A DNA stretch of 10,794 nucleotides from assembly GCA_031285945.1 (NCBI GenBank), contig JAITVF010000064.1:1-10794 (forward strand), given 5' to 3'. The notes under the pieces were generated by a model. The model was not told the DNA's origin. It saw nothing but the letters and a program-made list of their open reading frames with translations, and searched no databases. Below, one piece after another: positions 1 through 6,238 of this stretch. Both the position numbers and the translations under genes were made by a program. Every line of letters starts with the position of its first letter. Position 1 is the stretch's first letter. Source of the DNA: Oscillospiraceae bacterium. GTDB lineage: Bacteria; Bacillota; Clostridia; Oscillospirales; Ruminococcaceae.

Positions 1-35
1 GGGTTATTTCCGGGGTTTACGACGATTATCTCTAA
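1..35 (+). CDS. C-terminal end of an upstream gene (partial)
   Basis: The frame that is open from the window edge ends in VISGVYDDYL followed by a TAA stop at 33-35. The next codon is the ATG of the TPR gene. This is what a tight operon junction would look like, but only ten residues are visible, so neither the identity nor even the reality of the gene can be judged here. Confidence 0.35.
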   Translation, partial: VISGVYDDYL

Positions 36-2789
36 ATGCTAATAAAAAACCACCCGACCCCCGGCTTTTTGGCCGAGGTAAAACGGGGCGCAAAAAACGC
101 CGCCTATAACGGCGAGGCCTTTAAACGTGAGGCTCTTGCGGCAAGAGAGGCCGGCAACCTGGAGTCGGCCCTTGGCTACGCCGACCTTATGGTAAAGACC
201 GATCAGCTGAGCTCGGGCTCTCATCTTTTGCGGGGCTGGATTTTACAGGATTTGAACCGCGTTCGTGAGTCGGTTGAGAGCCTTGAGCGGGCGCTCGAAT
301 TAAACCGGGGCAACTTTCAGGCTAGCTCGAGCCTTGCGGCGGTTTACTCAAAAAGCGATCCCCAAAAGGCCTTGGAGGTTATAGACGCCACAATCGCCCA
401 AATGCCGGGCGAGGTAAGCCTGAGAGAGGTAAAGGCTAAGATACTCTTCTCGGCGGGCCGCCACGACGAAGCTATCGCGGCTCTGGACGAGGCCGTGGGG
501 ATCGACCCATTAAACGCCGACCTGCTCTTTGGCAAGGCGGCCATGCTCGAAGAAATCCCAGGCCAGGAGCTGGGGGCGGTCGTGCAGTATCAGCGGGTAG
601 TGGCCCTCAACGAAAACCACCTGCCGGCAAAGCGGCGGCTGGCGCAGCTGCTCGCCGACAACCAGCCGGAAATCGCCCTCGGCTTTATAAGCTCGGTTAC
701 CGCCAGGGAGCCGGGGGACCGCGAGGCCTCGCTGCTCAAGGCGAGGCTTCTTGAGAAAACGGGGAACGAATCCGGCGCAATCCGCCAGTATAAAGCGTAT
801 CTCGAGCTCGACGAGGGCTCACACGAGGCGTACGCCGCCATAGGGCGAATTCTTATTCGTGAGGAGCCCGAGCGCGCTTTGCCCTGCTACGAAAAGGCTG
901 CGGAGCTGGCGCCCGAAAACCCGGAGTATCATATAGGAAGAGGGCGCTGCTACCTGAGGCTGGAGCGGCGGGAGGAGGCTCTGGCCGCTTATAAGGAAGC
1001 CCTTTTGCGCGATAGCTCCTCGGCGGTGGCTCACGTGGCCATGGGCGGGCTCTACCGGGAGGAGGACCCCGCAAGGGCGCTTTCTCACTACGAAGAGGCT
1101 CTGCGGCTTGAGCCTAAAAACCCTTACTGCTATCAGGCAAAGGGTGAGATTCTTTCTCGTATGCCCGGTGTTTCTCACGAAAGGATTCTCGACTGCTACG
1201 ACAGGGCCGTCCGGCTCGACCCCGGCAACGCGGAGCTTCAGACCACTCTCGGCCGCCTTTTGGAGGGGAACGGAAGCGTAGCCTCGGCCCTTGAGCACTA
1301 CCGTATGGCGGTCGGGCTTGACCAGGCCGCCGAGGAAGCCCTTTACGCGCTGGCCCGCCTTCTTAAGGATTCCGAGCCGCAAACGGCCTTGGGGTATATT
1401 AATCGCGCCATAGCCCAAAACCCGCAAAGCGCCGAATACTACTATATAAAATCCCTTATATACTCGAGCCTCGGCGGCAACCTGGAGGCCGCCCGTGAGC
1501 TGCGCGAGGCCCTTAGCGGCGATCAGGTCAACCTAGACGCCCTTCAGGAGCTGCGCCAGCTTTTGGATGGCGACGCCCAAAGGGTAGCCATGATGTACAT
1601 AAACCGGGCGCTTGAAATACTCCCGGGCAATCCCGTATATCTCTGCGAGCGGGCCGAGCTTCTTCTCGCGCTCGGCGAAAGGGGAAAGGCCCTGCGCCAG
1701 TTTGAGCTTGCCCTTGAGGAGGACGAAGGCTTTCACCCGGCGCACTTCGGCATAGCAAGGCTGTGCGAAAAGGATTCTAAAAGGGCGCTGGAGCATCTTG
1801 ACCGGGCGATAAATATTTCGCCCCAAACGGCCAAATATTACGCGTATAAGGCCATAATTCTGGCCCGGGACGGCAGCCGCTACCCCGAGGCGATAGAAGC
1901 CTTCGACAGCGCCCTAGCCCTGGATAACTCGGCCTATAGCGTCATGTTCGGCAAGGCCGAGCTTTTGGAGGAGCACGGCGAAATTTATCCCGCCATAGCC
2001 TGCTACCGGCGCGTTCTGCTTATAGACCGCGACCATCTCGCCGCCAGGGTAAAGATGGCCTCGCTTTTATGCGAGCTAAACCCGCAGATGGCCCTTAGGT
2101 ATATCGACGAGGCCATAGCCCTTGACCCCGGAACCTTTGGCCACCATGTATGGCGGGCCAGGATTCTGCACGGGCTGGGCCGGGACGCCGAAGGGGAAGA
2201 GGCGGTCGCCGCCGCCGTAGCCTTAGGCGGCGAGCGAGAAGAGGTATACTGCTCACTGGCGCTCGTTTTTCGCGAGAGGCTCCCCGAGGCGGCGGCAGGG
2301 TATTGCAAAAGGGCTATGGCAATCTCGCCGGATAAGGCCGCTTATCCCCTGCTGCTGGGGAATATCCGCCGAGTGCAAAAGGACGCCGAGGGGGCGCTTA
2401 GCTGCTTTTCGCGGGCGATCGCCCTGGACGCCTCCTGCCACGAGGCCCTTGCCCGCACCGCCGAATACCAGTACCTGAAAAGGGATCAGGCCTGCCTAGA
2501 AACCATAGACAGGGCAATCGCCATAAACGGCGGCAACGCCTCGTACTTTTATATACGCGGGCTGATAATGGCCGAGATACTTCCCGAGCCGGACAGGGAA
2601 TCGGCTGTCGCCTGCATGGAAGAGGCTATCCGCCTTGCTCCCGGCGAGCTGCGCTACCGCGACGCCCTGGCGGCCCTGCTCAGGGAGCAAAAGCGGTATC
2701 TAAGATATTTTAAAGAAAAGCACATGGCTAAAAGGCTGCGCCAAAAGCTCGGGGAGGAAGAGCGCAAGGCCCGCGAAATGCGGGAATAG
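36..2789 (+). CDS. Large tetratricopeptide-repeat (TPR) protein
   Basis: A 917-residue protein made almost entirely of TPR units, the helix-turn-helix repeats that form protein-binding superhelices. No enzymatic domain, signal peptide or membrane segment is visible, so it is probably a cytoplasmic scaffold or adaptor. Typical units carry an EAL or RAL core, an aromatic residue, an A and a closing P, for example around residues 281-293 and 315-327. Most units are 34 residues, but at regular intervals a 33-residue unit appears, with a helix-helix turn such as NPQMAL (682-687). These short units recur at residues 112, 214, 281, 348, 451, 518, 584, 686, 753 and 819, which exposes a super-repeat of about 236 residues in three copies. 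The C-terminus (about 885-917) is a highly charged helix. The ATG directly follows a stop codon and has no good ribosome binding site, so translational coupling to an upstream gene is possible. The partner and pathway are unknown. Confidence 0.93.
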   Translation: MLIKNHPTPGFLAEVKRGAKNAAYNGEAFKREALAAREAGNLESALGYADLMVKTDQLSSGSHLLRGWILQDLNRVRESVESLERALELNRGNFQASSSLAAVYSKSDPQKALEVIDATIAQMPGEVSLREVKAKILFSAGRHDEAIAALDEAVGIDPLNADLLFGKAAMLEEIPGQELGAVVQYQRVVALNENHLPAKRRLAQLLADNQPEIALGFISSVTAREPGDREASLLKARLLEKTGNESGAIRQYKAYLELDEGSHEAYAAIGRILIREEPERALPCYEKAAELAPENPEYHIGRGRCYLRLERREEALAAYKEALLRDSSSAVAHVAMGGLYREEDPARALSHYEEALRLEPKNPYCYQAKGEILSRMPGVSHERILDCYDRAVRLDPGNAELQTTLGRLLEGNGSVASALEHYRMAVGLDQAAEEALYALARLLKDSEPQTALGYINRAIAQNPQSAEYYYIKSLIYSSLGGNLEAARELREALSGDQVNLDALQELRQLLDGDAQRVAMMYINRALEILPGNPVYLCERAELLLALGERGKALRQFELALEEDEGFHPAHFGIARLCEKDSKRALEHLDRAINISPQTAKYYAYKAIILARDGSRYPEAIEAFDSALALDNSAYSVMFGKAELLEEHGEIYPAIACYRRVLLIDRDHLAARVKMASLLCELNPQMALRYIDEAIALDPGTFGHHVWRARILHGLGRDAEGEEAVAAAVALGGEREEVYCSLALVFRERLPEAAAGYCKRAMAISPDKAAYPLLLGNIRRVQKDAEGALSCFSRAIALDASCHEALARTAEYQYLKRDQACLETIDRAIAINGGNASYFYIRGLIMAEILPEPDRESAVACMEEAIRLAPGELRYRDALAALLREQKRYLRYFKEKHMAKRLRQKLGEEERKAREMRE
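369..2489 (+). repeat. Three tandem super-repeats of seven TPRs (about 236 aa each)
   Basis: Using the conserved Ala of helix B as a marker, repeat spacings are 34,35,33,34,33,34,33 (residues 112-348), 36,34,33,34,33,34,32 (348-584) and 35,34,33,34,33,34,32 (584-819). The corresponding DNA blocks are 369-1076, 1077-1784 and 1785-2489. Copies 1 and 3 also match in sequence at the same place: FGKAAMLEE (165-173) against FGKAELLEE (638-646), and NHLPAKRRLAQLL against DHLAARVKMASLL. This suggests an internal duplication of a seven-TPR block. The choice of block boundary is arbitrary. Confidence 0.7.
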
Positions 2790-2833
2790 CGCCGGCGGGC
2801 TTGCCCGCAAAAAAAGAGAGGAGAAGCCCTCGT

Positions 2834-3031
2834 ATGCAAACAATAAATGTGGCCAACATGAGCTGCGAGCACTGCAAAGGAGCGGTCGAGGCCGCCCTGA
2901 CAGGGCTTGGGCTAAAAAAGGTTACGGTGGATCTTGCCGCCAAAACCGCGGAGTATGAAGAAAACCCCGATATCGGCATGGACGATATAAGGGCGGCGAT
3001 CGAGGAAGAAGGCTTCGAGGTTATCTTGTAG
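2834..3031 (+). CDS. Heavy-metal-associated (HMA/CopZ-like) small protein
   Basis: A 65-residue protein with the ferredoxin-like HMA fold that carries soft metals, normally Cu(I), to P-type ATPases or regulators. The metal site NMSCEHC (residues 8-14) has the two cysteines of the CxxC motif, C11 and C14, preceded by the usual Met. The C-terminal AIEEEGFEV fits the last helix and strand of the family, and the length is normal for a free-standing chaperone. I chose the ATG at 2834 because GAGAGGAG (2816-2823) lies ten bases upstream. A TTG at 2801 in the same frame would add 11 basic residues with no Shine-Dalgarno site. It starts 44 bases after the TPR gene on the same strand. No copper ATPase or CsoR/CopY regulator is in the window, so the metal and partner are inferred from family only. 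Confidence 0.93.
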   Translation: MQTINVANMSCEHCKGAVEAALTGLGLKKVTVDLAAKTAEYEENPDIGMDDIRAAIEEEGFEVIL

Positions 3032-3060
3032 GCCCCGGCGCCTTACGCAGCCTGTCGCGC

Positions 3061-3098
3061 AAAATTAATCCGCCCGGGGCCGTGTTGCTCCGGGCGGA
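3061..3098 (-). terminator. Intrinsic terminator between convergent genes (greA side)
   Basis: A perfect 9-bp GC-rich stem (TCCGCCCGG at 3069-3077 with CCGGGCGGA at 3090-3098) has a 12-base loop. Read leftwards it is followed by TTAATTTT (3068-3061), a fair U-rich tail, and it lies about 17 bases past the TGA of full-length greA. Read rightwards it would follow the HMA gene, but the next T-run (3110-3114) is 11 bases away, so it is weaker in that direction. Confidence 0.7.
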
Positions 3099-3115
3099 CG
3101 ATGTATCGGTTTTTA

Positions 3116-3595
3116 TCAGAGGCTTATTTCCAGGATTCTGTATTGCACCGTCGAGCCGTTGGGCACGGTTACGGTGACCTCTTCGCCCGCCCTGTGACCG
3201 ATTAGGGCCTTGCCCACGGGGGATTCGTCGGTTATGGTTTCCATATCCGCGTGAACATACTCTAAGGGGCTCGTGATGCGTTAGGTGGTCTTTTCATCGA
3301 ACTCAACGTCCAGAATGGTGACGGTGGAGCCGATGGATACAACGTCGGTGGAGATATGCTCTTTCTTTATGAGCTGCGCTTTTTTAAGCTGGTCTTCAAG
3401 GGTTGCGATTTTTGCCTCGACCAGGGCCTGATCGTTCTTGGCCTCGTCGTATTCGCTGTTTTCAGAGAGATCGCCGAATCCGCGGGCGACTCTTATTTTT
3501 TCGCTGATTTCCCTGCGGCGCACGGTGCGCAAAAATTCGAGCTCTGATTTTAGCTGCTCGTAGCCTTCGGGTGTGATCAGAATCTCGCCTGCCAC
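3116..3595 (-). pseudogene. greA: Transcription elongation factor GreA, interrupted by an in-frame TAA
   Basis: GreA enters the RNA polymerase secondary channel and stimulates transcript cleavage in backtracked complexes. The N-terminal coiled-coil hairpin is intact (about residues 10-78), with the family tip motif GDLSENSEYDEAK (41-53) carrying acidic D42 and E45. The frame from 3595 stops at a TAA (3283-3281) after 104 residues. The same frame then continues with RITSPLEYVH and a clear GreA C-terminal domain, including DESPVGKALIG and ending YRILEISL at the TGA at 3118-3116. Ignoring the stop, the product is 159 residues, the normal family length, and no base is inserted or lost. The stop falls where relatives often have Tyr (as in TYRI or EYTI), so one base change from TAC or TAT would explain it. 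The truncated 104-residue form lacks nearly all of the polymerase-binding C-terminal domain. The start is GTG, with AAAGGAGG seven bases upstream. Recent nonsense mutation and sequencing error cannot be told apart here. Confidence 0.9.
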
Positions 3596-3727
3596 CGGAT
3601 AGCCTCCTTTCTATAATGCAATAACGACGCCCCCCGGGATAGCCACATCCGGACGACGCCCACTCTGTTTGCGGGACTGCCGAAAACGCCTCAAGCCTGA
3701 AATTTTCGCCGAGCCCCTTCTTAGTAC
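3596..3727 (-). promoter_or_regulatory. Leader of greA with repeated short motifs
   Basis: The leader of about 130 bases is long for one gene. It contains two interleaved direct repeats, GGATAGCC (+ strand; 3597-3604 and 3637-3644) and ACGACGCCC (3624-3632 and 3653-3661). In the transcript CCGGAU (3652-3647) can pair with AUCCGG (3600-3595), which covers the first base of the GTG start and loops out the Shine-Dalgarno site. It can alternatively pair with the nearer AUCCCGG (3640-3634). I recognise no known riboswitch class. A regulatory role is only a possibility. Confidence 0.3.
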
Positions 3728-3733
3728 CAGACT

Positions 3734-3762
3734 ATTATAGTCAAAGCGCACCCCCCTGTCAA
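3734..3762 (-). promoter_or_regulatory. Consensus sigma-A promoter of greA
   Basis: On the - strand TTGACA (3762-3757), 17 bases, TATAAT (3739-3734): both hexamers and the spacing match the housekeeping consensus exactly. Transcription should start near 3727, giving greA a leader of about 130 bases. The promoter begins 31 bases after the stop of the preceding gene, so greA is its own transcription unit. Confidence 0.88.
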
Positions 3763-3793
3763 GTAACAAAAAGAAATTTTACATCTATCGCAT

Positions 3794-4633
3794 CTATTCA
3801 TACGCGGCTGCTGCATATGCTCTATCGCGGACCTTCCGCGCCTCGCCTACGAGCGCCTTTGCCCGCTCGAGAGGGATTCGCCTGCCGTTAAGGGTAAGGC
3901 TTGCTACGTCTAGTAGCGGCGCGGCGCAAGGGCTTAGCTCGAACAAAGCTCCCGCGAGCAGGCGCGGGTCTATCCCGGGCGGAACCCTGCCCCTTATGGC
4001 CGCCGCCGGCTCGGAAAAGACCGTACCGCCCGGGGCGGGCCTCATGCTGAGCACCGGAATCAGCGGGTTTATCCGCTGGGGCAGGTCTGAATCGGGGCAG
4101 AGTATAATGGCGCAATCGTCAAACGAGGCGTTTTCGCTCACCGTGACCGGCGCGCCCAGCTCCTCGAGCAGCCGCTCGGCCAGAGCCTCGTAGCGCGCTG
4201 TCTCACGCGTGCGTACCCGCACCGAGGTATAGCTGCGCAAAAGAGCCCCGGGCAGGCTTAAATGGCGGGCGTGGGGGTCGTATAGCCCGGCCGTGCGCAG
4301 GTAAGGGGGAATTATTGTACCGGCGGCGAGCTCACAGGCCGCCCGGGCGAACAAGGCCCGCTCATAGCGGGTAAAATCCGGGGGCGCAAGGCGCTCGGGG
4401 GGCTCTATGCCCTTAGGGCAAATAAGAAAGCCTGCTCCGGGGGGAAGGGCCTTTTCCGCCGCCTTCCATCCCGACGCGATATTCCGGCAGCGGGCTACCG
4501 TGATAAGGGTAAAGCGTTCGCCAAAGGCTTCCTCTTGTGAAATCGCGACCTCGGGCCCCAAAAGCCTGAGCCTGAGTCCTTCGATTATTCCCGCCGCTTT
4601 TGGGGGGAGGCTAAAAATAATACAGGCAAACAA
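3794..4633 (-). CDS. Unrecognised 279-residue protein
   Basis: I do not recognise this protein. It is open for 279 codons and lies between the S41 protease gene and the greA promoter on the same strand. It starts FACIIFSLPP and has no clear signal peptide or membrane segment, so it is probably cytoplasmic. The central part (about 135-180) reads as strand-helix-strand: SYTSVRVR, then the amphipathic helix RYEALAERLLEELG, then DDCAIILCPDSD, which would suit a Rossmann-like core. The segment LTLNGRRIPLERAKAL (247-262) is another plausible conserved block. No catalytic motif is evident. The only usable start is TTG at 4633, since a TAG lies in frame at 4660-4658. A GGGGGG stretch about ten bases upstream could serve as ribosome binding site but is buried in a hairpin. 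It may be expressed by read-through from the protease gene. The opposite-strand frames show no family features, which supports this one. Confidence 0.78.
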   Translation of the reverse strand: MFACIIFSLPPKAAGIIEGLRLRLLGPEVAISQEEAFGERFTLITVARCRNIASGWKAAEKALPPGAGFLICPKGIEPPERLAPPDFTRYERALFARAACELAAGTIIPPYLRTAGLYDPHARHLSLPGALLRSYTSVRVRTRETARYEALAERLLEELGAPVTVSENASFDDCAIILCPDSDLPQRINPLIPVLSMRPAPGGTVFSEPAAAIRGRVPPGIDPRLLAGALFELSPCAAPLLDVASLTLNGRRIPLERAKALVGEARKVRDRAYAAAAYE

Positions 4634-4639
4634 AAGGCC

Positions 4640-4686
4640 ACGCCCCCCTGCGCATATCTACCAAAGCCTATGCGGAGAGGGGGCGT
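4640..4686 (-). terminator. Strong hairpin after the S41 protease gene, overlapping the next gene's start region
   Basis: ACGCCCCCTCTCCGCAT (4686-4670) pairs with ATGCGCAGGGGGGCGT (4655-4640) over about 15 base pairs, with one mismatch, one bulge and a 14-base loop. Four bases later comes TTTTGTTT (4636-4629). It begins 19 bases after the protease stop, so it could end the ftsEX-operon transcript. The G-rich 3' arm is also the only Shine-Dalgarno candidate for the TTG at 4633, so it could instead hide that site. Confidence 0.55.
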
Positions 4687-4705
4687 ATTATACTTGCTTT
4701 GCGGG

Positions 4706-6226
4706 CTATTCGTCTTCCCCGCTGCCGGAAGACGAATCCTGCTCGGCTTCTGATTCTTCCTCGTCGGGCTGAGATTGGCGCTGTGATTCCTCCGGTTCGG
4801 GCTGTGATTCTTCTTCCTCCGGCTGCGATTCCCCGGGCTCGGATTCCTCCTCCGGCTCAGACTCCTCCGGCTCGGACTCCTCGGGCTCAGACTCTTCGGG
4901 CTCAGACTCTTCCGGCTCCGAGACCACGGGCGGGGGAGCGACCTGCGGCAAAGACGGCTCGGGGGGCGGCGCCTCGGAGGATTCGGCCTCGCTTTGCTCT
5001 TGCCTCGCCTCGCCGGTGCGGTGAAGGGCCACCACTACCTCGGCCGCCTTTTTGAGCTGCGCGTCAAAGGCTACGAAATCGGCCGCGTCCATGCTCAGCC
5101 TACTCTGGGTCATTCCTGCCCAGTTCTCGGCCGTTACCTCGTAGTCGGGCCGCACGCCTATCTCGTGAAAGACGACCTCGCCCGGGGTTAAAAGGGTTGC
5201 GACGGTTATAAGAATAGCCGAGCCGTCGGAAAGGGGAATCTCCTCCTGGGCTACCCCCTTGCCCACAGAGGTAACGCCTACTATACGGGCTTTATCGTAG
5301 TCGCGCAGCACCTGGGCGAAAAGCTCGGCCCCGCTTGCGGTGTTTTCGTTGATGAGTACGACTGTGGGCAGGTTTATCTCGTAACCGTCGGAGGCGAACT
5401 TGACCTCAACATTGCCGTTTTTATCAACCCAGCTTACTATCGGCCCCGCGGGAACCAGCATATCCAGAATGCGGCAGGTCTGCTCCAAGCTTTCGCCGGA
5501 ATTGTCGCGCACGTCAAAAATTATCGAAAGTGCGCCGGCCGCCACAAGCCGGTCGCGCTCCCGCTTGAACTGGTCCTGGGTGTCGCGGTTGAATTGCTTT
5601 ATCCAGATATAGCCCACGTTATTTTCAAGCAGCTTGGAATATACCACAGGGGTGGCGACCACCCGGCGCTGGAGCTCAACGACCCGGTCGGTGTTGCCCG
5701 AGCGCACCGTAAGGGTTACTACGGTCGCGGCCTCGCCTGAGATATTGCTCAGCATTTGGGCGCTGTTTTCGGCCGTCACGTCAATGTCGTCCATTTTAAC
5801 TATAAGGTCGCCGGCGAGCATTCCCGCTGACTGCGCGGGGGATTCGGGGTAAATCTCGACCACATGCAGGTAGCCGTCCGCCCCCGATTCTATCAGCGCG
5901 CCTATGTCGGCCGCCGAGCCCTCCTGCCGGCGCCTGCGCTCGTAGGTTCTCGCGTCGTAATAGGCGGCGTAGCTATCGCCTATTCCCGACAGATACCCCC
6001 TGGCCAAGCTGTCGAGAAGGGCCGTTTCGTCTATCGCGCCGCTGTAGTTGGCCCTGACCTCGCGGTCTATTTCCGAAAGCTTATCTTGGGTGCTTTCCCT
6101 TTCGCGCAGGTTGTTTACCCGGTCGTCGACCAGACCGCTTACATAGTCGAAGGTAGCGGTAAAGGTAAGGGTGGCGACCAGGATCATAAGCGCGAGCGTA
6201 AAGCCCAGGGAAACTCTTTTGTTCAT
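4706..6226 (-). CDS. Membrane-anchored S41 (C-terminal processing) PDZ protease
   Basis: A 506-residue serine protease of the CtpA/CtpB/Prc family, which trims or activates extracytoplasmic proteins. Residues 7-30 form an uncleaved signal anchor, so the enzyme faces outwards. A short helical region (about 35-100) is followed by a PDZ domain (about 105-190, with GDLIVKMDDIDV) and the S41 domain (about 195-365). The Ser-Lys dyad is present: TAS in NENTASGAELFA (Ser298) and VGKG (Lys323). Two family blocks are altered: the common SASE stretch reads SGAE, and the usual NPGG reads DNSGE (241-245). The last 100 residues are a Pro/Glu/Ser-rich, probably disordered acidic tail with five SEPEE repeats, unusual for the family. 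The gene starts 12 bp after the M23 peptidase stop, with AAAGGA upstream. In Bacillus subtilis ctpB also lies beside ftsEX (established knowledge). The substrate is unknown. Confidence 0.95.
   Translation of the reverse strand: MNKRVSLGFTLALMILVATLTFTATFDYVSGLVDDRVNNLRERESTQDKLSEIDREVRANYSGAIDETALLDSLARGYLSGIGDSYAAYYDARTYERRRRQEGSAADIGALIESGADGYLHVVEIYPESPAQSAGMLAGDLIVKMDDIDVTAENSAQMLSNISGEAATVVTLTVRSGNTDRVVELQRRVVATPVVYSKLLENNVGYIWIKQFNRDTQDQFKRERDRLVAAGALSIIFDVRDNSGESLEQTCRILDMLVPAGPIVSWVDKNGNVEVKFASDGYEINLPTVVLINENTASGAELFAQVLRDYDKARIVGVTSVGKGVAQEEIPLSDGSAILITVATLLTPGEVVFHEIGVRPDYEVTAENWAGMTQSRLSMDAADFVAFDAQLKKAAEVVVALHRTGEARQEQSEAESSEAPPPEPSLPQVAPPPVVSEPEESEPEESEPEESEPEESEPEEESEPGESQPEEEESQPEPEESQRQSQPDEEESEAEQDSSSGSGEDE
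4847..4921 (-). repeat. Five 15-bp tandem repeats coding SEPEE
   Basis: Residues 436-460 of the S41 protease are five consecutive SEPEE units, encoded by near-identical 15-base units. Further ESEPGES, ESQPE and EESQPEPEES variants continue the pattern toward the C-terminus. The third positions vary (CTC against TTC, TCC against TCG), so the array is not brand new. Copy number could still vary between strains by slippage. Confidence 0.9.
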
Positions 6227-6238
6227 GAGATGAATCCT

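Noticed and set aside
819-1427. Long open frame on the - strand within the TPR gene
   Set aside because: The TPR pattern is continuous on the + strand through this interval, and the opposite product has no recognisable features.
2795-2808. Hairpin GCGGG-CTTG-CCCGC after the TPR gene
   Set aside because: It is followed on the + strand by an A-run, not a T-run, so it is not an intrinsic terminator for the TPR gene, and the stem is only five pairs.
3281-3283. Reassignment of TAA to an amino acid in this organism
   Set aside because: TAA ends the M23 and regulator genes at their natural lengths, so it is read as stop here. The greA stop is a local change.
3613-3618. TATAAT on the + strand upstream of greA
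   Set aside because: It has no -35 partner and no rightward gene to drive. It overlaps the leader just upstream of the greA ribosome site.
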